Shown one piece after another: positions 27,892-36,826 of a stretch of DNA of 64,000 nt. The first letter of the stretch is position 1. Each line of letters begins with the position of its first letter. The position numbers and the translations under genes are program-made. The notes under the pieces were generated by a model. It saw only the letters and a list, made by a program, of their open reading frames with translations, did not search any database and was not told the DNA's origin. The DNA is from Tateyamaria sp. syn59. GTDB taxonomy: Bacteria; Pseudomonadota; Alphaproteobacteria; Rhodobacterales; Rhodobacteraceae. The stretch is from contig NZ_VCBA01000008.1 of the NCBI RefSeq assembly GCF_007995245.1, positions 1,940 to 65,939 of the forward strand, given 5' to 3'.

Positions 27892-29390
27892 CACATCACC
27901 GCCCCGATCTGCCAGGGCACGAACTCATAGTCGCCCAGCCCCTGCGCCTCGGATTTCGACATCTCGCCGGAGGCGACACGCAGGAACAACTCGTAGATCT
28001 CCCGCCCCTTTTCCTCCAACGACACACCATCGCTCAGCATCGCACCGGCGTTCACGTCCATATCCTCGATCATCCGACCATACATTTCCGTATTGGTCGC
28101 AATCTTGATCGTCGTGCTGGGCTTGGAGCCAAAGGCAGAGCCCCGCCCGGTCGTGAAGCATACCAGATTGCAGCCCCCCGCAATCTGCCCGGTCACGCTC
28201 GCTGGATCATAACCCGGCGAATCCATGAAGGTGAAACCACGCGCCCGCACCTGCTCGGCATACTTGTAAACGCCTGCCAAAGGCGTCGTCCCACCCTTCG
28301 CCGCAGCGCCCAGCGACTTTTCCAGAATGGTGGTCAGCCCACCGGCCTTGTTGCCGGGGCTCGGGTTGTTGTCCATCGACCCCTTGTTACGGGCGGTATA
28401 ATCCTCCCACCAGCGGATCAGATCAAGCAGCCGCTCGCCGGTGGCCTGATCAACCGCGCGGGCCGTCAGCAAATGCTCTGCCCCATAAATCTCGGGTGTC
28501 TCGGCCAGCACACCCGTGCCACCCTGCGCGACCAGCAAATCCGTGGCGTAGCCCAAAGCCGGGTTCGCCGTGATGCCAGACCACGCATCCGACCCGCCAC
28601 ATTGCAGGGCCACCTTCAACTCCGATGCCGGGCAAGGCGCGCGCTTGGCCTGATTGGCCAGCGGCAGCATGGCGGCAACCTTCTCGATCCCTTTCTCAAC
28701 CGTCCGACGCAGCCCCGCCACGGACTGAATATTCATCGTCTGAAACAGCGGCCCCTGCTTCAGCCCATAGGCCTCAAGCAGCCAGTCAATCTGGTTCATC
28801 TCGCAGCCCAAACCGACCATAAGCACACCGGCGTGATTTGGATGGCGGGCATAACCCCACATCACCCGCTGCAACGCCTCGAACCCGTCGCCATCGCCAG
28901 CCATGCCGCAGCCGGTTCCATGGACAAAGGCGACAACCCCATCGACATTGGGATAGTCCGCCAGCATCTCAGGTGTGAAATGCGCCGCAATCATCCGCGC
29001 CGCCGTGGCCGAACAGTTCACCGAGGTCACGATGGCAATGTAGTTCCGCGTCCCCACCTGCCCGTTCTCGCGCCGATAGCCCATGAAGGTATCGCCGCTC
29101 GCCGGTTCCACAGGCCGCAGGTTCGTCGCAAACTCATAGGCCACGTCGGTCCCACGAAACTCTACGTTGTGGGTGTGCACATGATCACCCGCGGCAATGT
29201 CCCCTGCTGCATAGCCGATCACCTGCGCATACTTTCGAATGGGCTCTCCCTTCGCCATATCCCGCACCGCGATCTTGTGCCCCGACGGGATCAGCGCGCG
29301 GGTCCGCACGCCCTCCACCTCGGCCCCGACCTCAAGCGATCGGGTTGCCGTAACGACGCTGTCGGACGGATCAAGGCGAATGGCATCCAT
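27891..29390 (-). CDS. uxaA: Altronate dehydratase family protein (UxaA-like)
   Basis: 499 residues. An N-terminal SAF domain (about residues 1-100, with SGHKIAVRDMAKGEPI) is fused to the UxaA dehydratase domain (FVHGTGCGMAGDG, GLGCEMNQI, GGSDAWSGITANPALG). Family enzymes dehydrate D-altronate or galactarate to KDG-type products. Altronate arises from galacturonate, so with uxaC it could give a second uronate branch; no tagaturonate reductase (uxaB) is recognised. It is 9 bases after the TRAP permease stop and co-oriented. Confidence 0.88.
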   Translation of the reverse strand: MDAIRLDPSDSVVTATRSLEVGAEVEGVRTRALIPSGHKIAVRDMAKGEPIRKYAQVIGYAAGDIAAGDHVHTHNVEFRGTDVAYEFATNLRPVEPASGDTFMGYRRENGQVGTRNYIAIVTSVNCSATAARMIAAHFTPEMLADYPNVDGVVAFVHGTGCGMAGDGDGFEALQRVMWGYARHPNHAGVLMVGLGCEMNQIDWLLEAYGLKQGPLFQTMNIQSVAGLRRTVEKGIEKVAAMLPLANQAKRAPCPASELKVALQCGGSDAWSGITANPALGYATDLLVAQGGTGVLAETPEIYGAEHLLTARAVDQATGERLLDLIRWWEDYTARNKGSMDNNPSPGNKAGGLTTILEKSLGAAAKGGTTPLAGVYKYAEQVRARGFTFMDSPGYDPASVTGQIAGGCNLVCFTTGRGSAFGSKPSTTIKIATNTEMYGRMIEDMDVNAGAMLSDGVSLEEKGREIYELFLRVASGEMSKSEAQGLGDYEFVPWQIGAVM

Positions 29391-29399
29391 GACGTTCTC

Positions 29400-31022
29400 C
29401 TACAGCAGGATCGACACGATAGGCGGCCACATCAGCAGCACCGACAGGGCAATCAGCTGGATCCCGATAAAGGGGAGGAACCCCTTGAAGATGTCGGTCA
29501 GCTGGATGTGCGGCGGCGCCACGGATTTCAGGTAGAAGGCGGCTGGACCAAAGGGTGGCGACAGGAAGCTCACCTGCATGTTCATACAGAACACCACCCC
29601 AAACCAGATCGCCACGTGACGCGGGTTCAGCTCACCAAAGAGGCCGATCTCCTCGATGGGCAGGCGCAGCACGATAGGCAGGAATACCGGGATGATCAGC
29701 AGCACGATGCCCACCCAGTCCATGAACGCCCCCATGAACAGCAGGATCAGCATCATGAACAAGATCACCGCCATGGTCGGCAGCTCCGAGCCAACGATGA
29801 AGTCGGCCACGTAAGTTGGCCCACCCGCGATGGTGTAGGCCCCGGCCAAGGCAGTCGCCCCGATGGTCACCCAGATAATGGTGCCTGTCGACTTCAGCGT
29901 CCGCATCAGCGATTCCCACACCAGGTCAAACGACGCCTCCCCCCGGAACAGCGCGATGATGAACACAGCGAGCGCGCCCATTCCAGCAGCCTCGGTGATG
30001 CCGGTAATGCCGCCATAGATAGACCCCATGACAACCCCGATCACCACGATGGGCGGCACCAGTCCCTTGCCCATCGACCAGCCCAGCGCCGTGCGCGCAC
30101 GGCCGAAGACGCCAAAGATCAGGCCCAGCGCCACGGCGAGGGTCACACCGAAATAGGTGATGAAGGGTGCGGTGCCGAAACGCGCCTGCTCTCCCGTCGC
30201 AGCGGCGTTCGACCCCGAGAACTCAAAGAACATCGCCCGCAGCATCAGTGCCGCAGCAAAGCCGGCAACAACCACGGTCAGGAACGCCAGAAACAGCATG
30301 CCCTTCTCACTGCCCGCCGGCTCGTTCTCATCCGGCTCAGGCAGGGGCGCGTCTTCGGGGCGCAACTGCGTGCGGATGATGATATAGATGATGATGAACG
30401 TCGCGAGCATGAAGCCAGGGATAAAGGACGCGGTAAACAGTGCCTTGATCGAGGTCTCGGTGATCAGGCCATAGATGATCAGCACGATCGACGGCGGGAT
30501 CATCGTGCCAAGCGAACCCGACGCACAAATCACACCGATGGCGAGGTTCTGGTTGTACCCCAACCGCAACATCTGTGGCAGCGCGATCAGGCCCAGCAGC
30601 ACGACCTCGCCACCGATGATGCCCGACATCGCGGCCATGATGACCGCCATGATCGACGTCACGATGGCGATGCCCCCGCGCGTGCGGTTCAGCCAGACAT
30701 TCAGGCTCGAATACATCTCCTTGGCGATACCAGACCGCTCCAGCAGCGCCGCCATGAAGATGAAGAGCGGAATGGATATGAGCACGTAGTCCGTTAAGAG
30801 CCCGTATATTCGTTGCGCTAATATGTTTAACGGCCCCGAACCCGGTCTGCCGGTCAAAACACCGTCGCCAAAGGTCCAGGGCGCCAGCAGCAATTCCGGC
30901 TCAAACCGCATGACCAGCACCGCCACGGCCAAGATGGCCGAGGCCAGTCCAAGCGGCATCCCGATGGCGAGAAGCAACAGCAGCCCCAGCATCAGGACCA
31001 GTGAAATCGTTCCGATGTCCAT
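29400..31022 (-). CDS. TRAP transporter large permease (DctM-like)
   Basis: 540 residues, very hydrophobic, with the DctM/TRAP family pattern (LGTMIPPSIVLIIYGLITE; MDWVGIVLLIIPVFLPIV). It is the ion-coupled permease subunit of the tripartite uptake system whose other parts are the next two genes. It is longer than the classical large subunit (about 430 residues), with a central charged insert around LRPEDAPLPEPDENEPAG. The substrate is likely a uronate or other sugar acid from context. Confidence 0.93.
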   Translation of the reverse strand: MDIGTISLVLMLGLLLLLAIGMPLGLASAILAVAVLVMRFEPELLLAPWTFGDGVLTGRPGSGPLNILAQRIYGLLTDYVLISIPLFIFMAALLERSGIAKEMYSSLNVWLNRTRGGIAIVTSIMAVIMAAMSGIIGGEVVLLGLIALPQMLRLGYNQNLAIGVICASGSLGTMIPPSIVLIIYGLITETSIKALFTASFIPGFMLATFIIIYIIIRTQLRPEDAPLPEPDENEPAGSEKGMLFLAFLTVVVAGFAAALMLRAMFFEFSGSNAAATGEQARFGTAPFITYFGVTLAVALGLIFGVFGRARTALGWSMGKGLVPPIVVIGVVMGSIYGGITGITEAAGMGALAVFIIALFRGEASFDLVWESLMRTLKSTGTIIWVTIGATALAGAYTIAGGPTYVADFIVGSELPTMAVILFMMLILLFMGAFMDWVGIVLLIIPVFLPIVLRLPIEEIGLFGELNPRHVAIWFGVVFCMNMQVSFLSPPFGPAAFYLKSVAPPHIQLTDIFKGFLPFIGIQLIALSVLLMWPPIVSILL

Positions 31023-31026
31023 CCGC

Positions 31027-31917
31027 TTAGTCCTTCGCCTTCACGTGTCGCCCGGTCACGTCAAGGTCACCGACGCCTTCATTGCCCACCTGCGCCTTGA
31101 TGCGCTCGATCTCTTCCTCGTCCAAGTCCTCGCCGCCGTAATGCACCTCTTCCTTGTTCCAGTCGGAAATCAGGTTGATCACGGCCTGCACGGCCACCAG
31201 ACCGATGATGACCAGAATGGTCGGCTTGATCGTGGCAGGCAGCGGCGGGTCAAAGGCGGTGCCAAAGGTCTCCCACCGATAGAACTTGTCAAACGCCTCG
31301 CCATAGCCGCCGTAGATCAGGAAGAAGGCAAAGGCGACGATCAGCACGGTCGAAATGGTGTCAAACACACGCTGCAACCAGCGGGGCACCACGTCGTAAA
31401 GCAAAACGATCCGAATGTGGCTGCGTTGCTGCATGGCATAAAGGCCCGCGCACAGGAACACGAAGCCCGCCAGCCAAAGGCTTGTCTCGTTCGCCCACAG
31501 CGTCGGGCGCTCAAAGATGTAGCGCAGCACAACCTCATAGAGCATCACAAGGGTCAAAAGCAGGACCAGCATCATGGTCACGCGCCCGATGAAAACGGCG
31601 ACGCGGTCAATGGCGCGCCAGCTTTCAAACTCCATCCCGGCGCGCTGCACGGTGCGCACGCCGATGACACCAAAAACAGCCATGCCCACGACGGCAAGCC
31701 AATCAATGATGTCGGCAAAGCCGCCAAACAGGCCACCCATCTCGGGGCTGACGTCATTGCGCTGCAACTGCGCGGCCAGCCGGTTGAACTGCGATTCCGT
31801 ATCGGGCGGCACAAAGTCCAGCAGGAAGGCGGGCATGTGCCAGACCACCCAACCGGCGCAGAAGATAAAGGCCAAAGGCACAAGCCATTCGATCGGAGTG
31901 CCGGAGCGCACCTGCAT
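31027..31917 (-). CDS. TRAP transporter small permease (DctQ-like)
   Basis: 296 residues with hydrophobic segments near both ends and in the middle, and the DctQ core around LWANETSLWLAGFVFLCAGLY. It is well above the usual 160-200 residues, due to an extra N-terminal region with a membrane helix and a charged C-terminal tail. ATG 31917 (MQVRSG) follows a GGGGGACTAACG stretch. It is 4 bases from the large permease and about 100 bases from dctP, separated by a strong hairpin. Confidence 0.88.
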   Translation of the reverse strand: MQVRSGTPIEWLVPLAFIFCAGWVVWHMPAFLLDFVPPDTESQFNRLAAQLQRNDVSPEMGGLFGGFADIIDWLAVVGMAVFGVIGVRTVQRAGMEFESWRAIDRVAVFIGRVTMMLVLLLTLVMLYEVVLRYIFERPTLWANETSLWLAGFVFLCAGLYAMQQRSHIRIVLLYDVVPRWLQRVFDTISTVLIVAFAFFLIYGGYGEAFDKFYRWETFGTAFDPPLPATIKPTILVIIGLVAVQAVINLISDWNKEEVHYGGEDLDEEEIERIKAQVGNEGVGDLDVTGRHVKAKD

Positions 31918-31976
31918 CGTTAGTCCCCCTGATAACTTGAAAAAGCCGGACCAGTCCCACAAACCGGCTGTCGCGG

Positions 31977-32002
31977 GGCCAGAGCCGACGGGGGCTCTGG
32001 CC
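31977..32002 (-). terminator. Strong intercistronic hairpin between dctP and dctQ
   Basis: GGCCAGAGCC (31977-31986) and GGCTCTGGCC (31993-32002) are perfect complements around a 6-base loop. It begins 16 bases after the dctP stop. No T-run follows on the minus strand, so it more likely protects dctP mRNA or attenuates readthrough, matching the need for more binding protein than permease. Confidence 0.6.
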
Positions 32003-32018
32003 GATCTTTTGGGTCAGA

Positions 32019-33044
32019 TTACTTGGACACGAGGCCCAGTTGACCCAGGTAGTTCAGGTGGCTCGCCACCAGCGCTTCGGCTTCGGGCGTGTCTGCAAAA
32101 TCACCCCATGCGGCTTGCGCAGCATTGCGGAACTCCTGCAGGTCCTCGCGCGTCCACTGGTGCAGTTCGATGCCTTGCTCGCGCAGTTGGGCGGCCGCTT
32201 CGGCGTTCTTCTTCTCGAACGTCAGGGCGGTGCGCAGCGCCAGCGCTTCCATCGCAACCTTCATGATCTTCTGGTGGTGCGCAGGCATCGCGTCAAACAC
32301 GGCCTTGTTGCACGCCAGGTGATCCGACGGCATCGAATGGAAGCCGGGGAAGTTCGCGTGACCCACGATGTCATACAGACCCAGACCCACGTTGTTGGCC
32401 AGACCCGAGGCATCGGCCCCGTCGATGATGCCGGTTTCAAGCGCGGTAAAGATCTCGGTAAAGTCCATCACGATGGGCGAGGCGCCCAGGCTTTCAAAGA
32501 TCTTGGTCTGCATGCCGGGGGGCGAACGGAATTTCCAGTCCTTGAAGTCCGCAACCGACTTGATCGGCTTGGACGACGCGAACGACTCCTGACCGTAGAC
32601 CCACCAGCCAATCAGCTCCATGCCATACTTGTTGTACAGCGGCGCCGCGGCTTCCTTGCCGCCACCGAAATAAAGCCAGCTCAGCTGCTGATAGGGGGTG
32701 TCGTAGCCGCCCATGATGTCGCCCACGAACTGGAACGCGCTGTTCTTGCCGGTCTGGTAGCCACCGCCGGTCATGTCGCAGTCCAGGATGCCCGTGGCTG
32801 CGGCGTCAAACGTCTCCACCGATTTCACGACGGAGGACGAGTAGAACATCTCGACCTCGATCTCGCCGTTCGACATGTCCATGATGTCTTGCATGTACTG
32901 GCCAGCCAATTGGCCCGATACGGTCTCAGGCGCGTAGTGCGTCTGGATCCGCAGCTTTGTGGTTTCCGCCGATGCGGTCATCGCCGTCGAGGCTGCAACG
33001 GCAGCGACAGCAGCGACCGAAGCCGCCTTCTTCAGAAATGTCAT
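32019..33044 (-). CDS. TRAP transporter substrate-binding protein (DctP-like)
   Basis: 341 residues. The first 27 residues form a Sec signal peptide (KK, hydrophobic Ala/Val stretch, cleavage near ASA-E). The mature part is a DctP-family solute receptor; DWKFRSPPGMQTKIFESLGA holds the arginine that usually grips a substrate carboxylate. It is a periplasmic component feeding the permeases downstream. AGGATG precedes the start. Acidic sugar substrate inferred from context. Confidence 0.93.
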   Translation of the reverse strand: MTFLKKAASVAAVAAVAASTAMTASAETTKLRIQTHYAPETVSGQLAGQYMQDIMDMSNGEIEVEMFYSSSVVKSVETFDAAATGILDCDMTGGGYQTGKNSAFQFVGDIMGGYDTPYQQLSWLYFGGGKEAAAPLYNKYGMELIGWWVYGQESFASSKPIKSVADFKDWKFRSPPGMQTKIFESLGASPIVMDFTEIFTALETGIIDGADASGLANNVGLGLYDIVGHANFPGFHSMPSDHLACNKAVFDAMPAHHQKIMKVAMEALALRTALTFEKKNAEAAAQLREQGIELHQWTREDLQEFRNAAQAAWGDFADTPEAEALVASHLNYLGQLGLVSK

Positions 33045-33243
33045 TTCATCCTCCCTGACATCTATATGTGCGCACGTGGCAGGTTCGTTCGCCTGCCTTG
33101 GTGTGTCGTAGGGGAAGGCTAAGCGCAGTTACCCCTGCCCGACAACAGGAAAAATGAAATTAGGGCGATTTTTGAGATTTTGATGGAATTTCGAGATTTC
33201 GTGATTTATGGCTAGAGCCCTGCAAGACCTCTTGAGGCAGCCA
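33045..33243. promoter_or_regulatory. Divergent promoter region dctP / GntR
   Basis: About 200 bases between divergent starts. GGCAGG (33078-33083) and CCTGCC (33092-33097) form a hairpin in the dctP leader, preceded by the palindrome GTGCGCAC. An AT-rich stretch with repeated GATTT (about 33161-33207) precedes the GntR gene. I could not identify a clear GntR/FCD operator. Confidence 0.35.
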
Positions 33244-33900
33244 ATGCCCTATGACACCGACATCTTCGAAACCCTACGCTACCGTCTGATGACCAACGGG
33301 TTTGCACACGGCCAAAAGGTGCGCGCCGAGCATCTGCGCCAGGAATTCGGCTGCTCGGCCAGCACGATTCGCGAAGTGCTGTTCCGACTGTCGACACTGG
33401 GGCTGGTCGAGTTCCAAGAACAGCGCGGCTTTCGCGTGCCGCAAAAGTCGCGCGAGGTGATCCACGAACTCACCCACCTCCGCGTCCTGCTCGAAGCTGA
33501 AGGCACGGTGATGTCCATCCGCCGCGGCGGCGTCGCGTGGGAGGCACGACTCACAGCCGCCCACCACCAGCTCAGCCATCTGGAGATGCGGCTGAACACA
33601 GCGACTGACCGCTCCCCCTTTGTCGACCTGTGGTTCGGGGCCGAGGCGCAGTTTCACGAGACACTCATTTCCGCCTGTGGCTCACAAACCCTGATCGACA
33701 CACACCACCGCGTCTATTGCCGCTTCCGCCAGCAGCTGATGCTCGAAGATCGCGATTTCGACTTTATTTCCAACAACATCATGCACCATCAACAGATCCT
33801 CGACGCCGCCATGGCCGGGGATGAGGAGCTGACTCGGCAAAAGATCCATGATCATTTGGCGCGGCATTTGATGACAGATGAGACAGTGGAGCCGGCTTGA
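33244..33900 (+). CDS. GntR family transcriptional regulator (FCD type)
   Basis: 218 residues. A winged helix-turn-helix at about residues 12-62 (LRQEFGCSASTIREVLFRLSTLGLV) is followed by an all-helical FCD effector domain with His/Asp metal-ligand positions (ETLISACGSQTL; HHQQILDAAMAGD). Members respond to organic acids and sugar acids, and it is divergent from the TRAP genes, so it probably controls uronate uptake. ATG 33244 is preferred (GAGG 6-7 bases upstream); an ATG at 33208 would add 12 residues. Confidence 0.88.
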   Translation: MPYDTDIFETLRYRLMTNGFAHGQKVRAEHLRQEFGCSASTIREVLFRLSTLGLVEFQEQRGFRVPQKSREVIHELTHLRVLLEAEGTVMSIRRGGVAWEARLTAAHHQLSHLEMRLNTATDRSPFVDLWFGAEAQFHETLISACGSQTLIDTHHRVYCRFRQQLMLEDRDFDFISNNIMHHQQILDAAMAGDEELTRQKIHDHLARHLMTDETVEPA

Positions 33901-33906
33901 TCGCGC

Positions 33907-34779
33907 TTAATTGTCTGGTGTCGCTTGCCGGATGCGCTGCCAATCCCGAATGATCCGGATGCGACTGTCAGAAGACGCCACGTTGAAGCGAAACTGAACA
34001 GTGTCAGGTGGTGCGCCACAATGTGCGCCAGGATCAAAAGACTGCACAGAGGCTTCCAAATCAGCCTCGACCGCCGCCGCGACCAAGGGCCAATCGCGCG
34101 CATCTGGTTCTGACGCGTATGTGTCGACAAGGATCGGATAGACAGGGTGGCGAAAAATTACCCTGGGCATCGACGCGTTCATTTCTTCCAGCGTCTCCCG
34201 CTCAAATGATCGCTCCGGCGATCCTGAGAACCGCCCGCCCTTGATGAGCAATGCAGTCAAATCCCCTTGGCGCGCCCAGACCACCTGCCGACCCGTTTGC
34301 GTCGTGTCGAAGGTAGTAGGGAAAAGTGGCAAAGGCGTAGTACGATCTGCTGGTTCATCGTCAAACCAAACGGCATTGCTTGGCATAATACCGTGTCCCG
34401 AGACCTCGAGCCCTTGCGAAAAAGTGTCAGGGTCCATTGGATGGCCCAATACGTCTCGCCCAAGCGTCCCAGAATAAATAGGATGCTCTGACGAAGAACA
34501 TTGGCCATAGCGCCCCGTCACCGGCTGCGCGATCACCACTCCGCAGATCCAGTAATACTCACGCTCTGCACCGCGACACTGCTGACGGTTGTCGACATAC
34601 AACTGAACTGCACCCGGATCGGCGTACAGTTCACGCTTGGCGGCCTGGCTTGCCGCTTCTCCACGATCAGACCAAACGGCGGAGTATGCCAGGATGTATC
34701 CGCCTGCCACCACCACATAGAGCAGCAAGGCGGCCAAGACAGCCAACACACCAAACGCCGCAGATTTGACAGCCTTCAT
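33907..34779 (-). CDS. Hypothetical membrane-anchored protein
   Basis: 290 residues, family not recognised. A single hydrophobic helix near the N-terminus (AAFGVLAVLAALLLYVVVAG, residues 7-26) would anchor it, with the rest probably periplasmic. Cysteines at CRGAEREYYWIC and QCSSS could form disulfides there. ATG 34779 is chosen for GGAAGGG upstream; the frame is open to 34809. It converges with the GntR gene 6 bases away and is upstream of nothing obviously related. Function unknown. Confidence 0.65.
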   Translation of the reverse strand: MKAVKSAAFGVLAVLAALLLYVVVAGGYILAYSAVWSDRGEAASQAAKRELYADPGAVQLYVDNRQQCRGAEREYYWICGVVIAQPVTGRYGQCSSSEHPIYSGTLGRDVLGHPMDPDTFSQGLEVSGHGIMPSNAVWFDDEPADRTTPLPLFPTTFDTTQTGRQVVWARQGDLTALLIKGGRFSGSPERSFERETLEEMNASMPRVIFRHPVYPILVDTYASEPDARDWPLVAAAVEADLEASVQSFDPGAHCGAPPDTVQFRFNVASSDSRIRIIRDWQRIRQATPDN

Positions 34780-34860
34780 CGGCGCGCGCCCTTCCGAAAC
34801 ACGCTGCAAGTATCCGAGACCAATGTGTTCAAAGCATGGCCTGTAAATCGACGCCGAAGC

Positions 34861-35835
34861 CTACCGGCCCTGCAACTCCTCCTCGACATAAACGTCGATG
34901 ATCTCGCGAAAGCTCTCCTCCGCTTCGAAGCCCAACGCCAATGCCCGCTCCGACGCAAAGTTCCGCGGCCAGCCCGACACGATCTTGGCCACCGCCTCGT
35001 CTCGCTGCGGCTTGATCAGAGCAACCACGTTGTTGCCCGCCACGTCCCGCAACGCCTCAATCTGCTCCGCCACCGTACAACTCAACCCCGGCAAGTTCAG
35101 CGCCCGTCGCCCCTCCAGCCGCTCGGTGTCCAGCGTGGCCGCATGGGCCAAAAACCCTGCAGCCGACCGGGGCGAGGCATGCCAGTGCCGCACGCTATCC
35201 TCAACCGGCAACACCGCTTCCATCCCGTTCAAAGGCTCCCGAATAATGCCGGAAAAGAACGAAGACGCCGCCAAATTCGCCTTCCCCGGCCGCACGCAGA
35301 TCGTCGGCAGGCGCAGCGACATCCCGTCGATGAACCCCTTCCGCGAATAGTCCTGGATCATCAACTCGCACGCCGCCTTCTGCGCGCCATAGCTGGTCTG
35401 GGGCGAGGTCAGGAACTCATCCCCGATCTTCTCGGGATAAGGACCACCGAAGACAGCAATGGATGAGGTGAACACCACCCTTGGCACATATTCCCCACCG
35501 CTCGCCCGATGCTGCGCGCGCAAAGCCTCCAAAAACGCCCACAACGGCGTCAAATTCGTCTGCCAGCCCAGATCAAAGTTCGTCTCCGCCTCCCCCGACA
35601 CAATCGAGGCAAGAAAAAAAACCACATCAAAGCGCTCCGCGGCCAGCGCCGCGCCCTCGGCCAGCACCGACAGGTCGCCCACACGCTTGTCATCGCCCGC
35701 AGCATCCGGCGCGTAGCCCAGATCATGCAGCGTCACGCGAAAATCACCAAAACCGGACAGGCCGTGCATCTCCAACCGGCGGGCCAGCTTCTGCCCCACC
35801 ATGCCACCGCCGCCAAGGATCAGGATGCGTTTCAT
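34861..35835 (-). CDS. denD: NAD-dependent epimerase/dehydratase family, D-erythronate dehydrogenase-like (DenD)
   Basis: 324 residues of the extended SDR family. NAD motif ILILGGGGMVGQKLARRL is at the N-terminus, and the catalytic region shows TSSIAVFGG and YGAQKAACE (Ser, Tyr, Lys). It resembles DenD, which oxidises D-erythronate at C2 in the four-carbon sugar-acid pathway. The usual partners OtnK and OtnC are not in the window; a Hyi/OtnI-like isomerase is at 56753. It overlaps the next gene by ATGA, forming a two-gene operon. Confidence 0.83.
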   Translation of the reverse strand: MKRILILGGGGMVGQKLARRLEMHGLSGFGDFRVTLHDLGYAPDAAGDDKRVGDLSVLAEGAALAAERFDVVFFLASIVSGEAETNFDLGWQTNLTPLWAFLEALRAQHRASGGEYVPRVVFTSSIAVFGGPYPEKIGDEFLTSPQTSYGAQKAACELMIQDYSRKGFIDGMSLRLPTICVRPGKANLAASSFFSGIIREPLNGMEAVLPVEDSVRHWHASPRSAAGFLAHAATLDTERLEGRRALNLPGLSCTVAEQIEALRDVAGNNVVALIKPQRDEAVAKIVSGWPRNFASERALALGFEAEESFREIIDVYVEEELQGR

Positions 35836-36710
35836 GCGCCGCCCTCCTGCCGTGCCTTCAGCTCCAGATATAGGCCGGAATGATCCCGATCGGCCCCTTC
35901 CATATGCTCAACGAAATGGGCAAAGCGATCCCGCACGTCCCTCACCATGGGCAGCGTCACACCGGCGGCCGCGGCCTCGTGCAGCACGTTGTCCAAATCC
36001 TTCAACTGGAACTTCGACAAGCCACCGGGCTCAAAATTCCCGGTCGTCATCCGCTCTCCATGCTGCTGCAAAATGGTACTGTCGGCAAAGCCACCCTTGA
36101 GTGCTGCCCGCAAAGCCGCCGGATCAGCGCCGCCCTCCTCGGCGAGCAGCATCGCCTCGGCCACAGCACCAATCGTCACCGCCACAATCGCCTGATTGCA
36201 CAGCTTGGACAGCTGCCCCGACCCGGTCGGCCCCACATGCACAGGCCGCCCCATCACCTCCAGCACCGGACGCGCCCGATCAAAATCCGAAGCATCCCCT
36301 CCCGCCATGATTGCAAGCGACGCGCCTTCGGCCCCCTTGGTGCCACCCGACACCGGCGCATCTAGAAACCCAACGCCCAAACTCTCAAGCGCAGCGCGCG
36401 CCTCCCGCGCCTCGCCGGGCTTGGTCGAGGACATGTCAATCCACAACGCCCCCTTGGACAACGCCCGCGACACCTCACTAATCACCGCCAACACCGTCGG
36501 CCCATCACTCATCATCGTGATGATCACATCGGCCCCGGTTACCGCCGCCGACGTGCTGGCCGCAACGGCAGCGCCTTCATCGGCCAACGGCTCCGCCTTC
36601 GCAACAGTCCGGTTCCACACCGTCACCGGCACACCCGCACGGGCAAGATTCCGCGCCATGGGAAAGCCCATCAACCCCGTGCCCAACAGGGCCACATTCT
36701 CGAACGCCAT
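35832..36710 (-). CDS. NAD(P)-dependent oxidoreductase, L-threonate dehydrogenase/3-hydroxyisobutyrate dehydrogenase family
   Basis: 292 residues. Signature VALLGTGLMGFPMARNLARAG starts the protein, DAPVSGGTKGAE is the substrate loop and SGQLSKLCNQAIV contains the catalytic lysine. Paired with a DenD-like gene, an LtnD-type role (oxidation of L-threonate or a related tetronate) fits, but general beta-hydroxyacid dehydrogenase activity is equally possible. ATG 36710 is preceded by GGAGGAGTGTCG. First gene of the minus-strand operon, divergent from the SDR operon. Confidence 0.84.
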   Translation of the reverse strand: MAFENVALLGTGLMGFPMARNLARAGVPVTVWNRTVAKAEPLADEGAAVAASTSAAVTGADVIITMMSDGPTVLAVISEVSRALSKGALWIDMSSTKPGEAREARAALESLGVGFLDAPVSGGTKGAEGASLAIMAGGDASDFDRARPVLEVMGRPVHVGPTGSGQLSKLCNQAIVAVTIGAVAEAMLLAEEGGADPAALRAALKGGFADSTILQQHGERMTTGNFEPGGLSKFQLKDLDNVLHEAAAAGVTLPMVRDVRDRFAHFVEHMEGADRDHSGLYLELKARQEGGA

Positions 36711-36778
36711 CGACACTCCTCCGAAATTGCCGTGACGTCTGGTCAACACCCGCGGCTTGTCCTACGCTAACAGCAAAA

Positions 36779-36797
36779 CGCAGACCCGCCGTCTGCG
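36779..36797. promoter_or_regulatory. Inverted repeat in divergent sugar-acid promoter region
   Basis: CGCAGAC (36779-36785) and GTCTGCG (36791-36797) are perfect complements with a 5-base spacer. It lies 30 bases before the SDR ATG and about 70 bases from the divergent start at 36710. Candidate operator for a shared regulator; no regulator gene is immediately adjacent. Confidence 0.45.
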
Positions 36798-36826
36798 CAA
36801 CACCTGATCCGATACGGGGGGAGTAC

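Noticed and set aside
27711-30797. Very long plus-strand open frame (about 1,000 codons)
   Set aside because: It lies antisense to uxaA-like and TRAP permease genes with clear motifs. Its translation is rich in His, Arg and Asp with no domain, a high-GC shadow.
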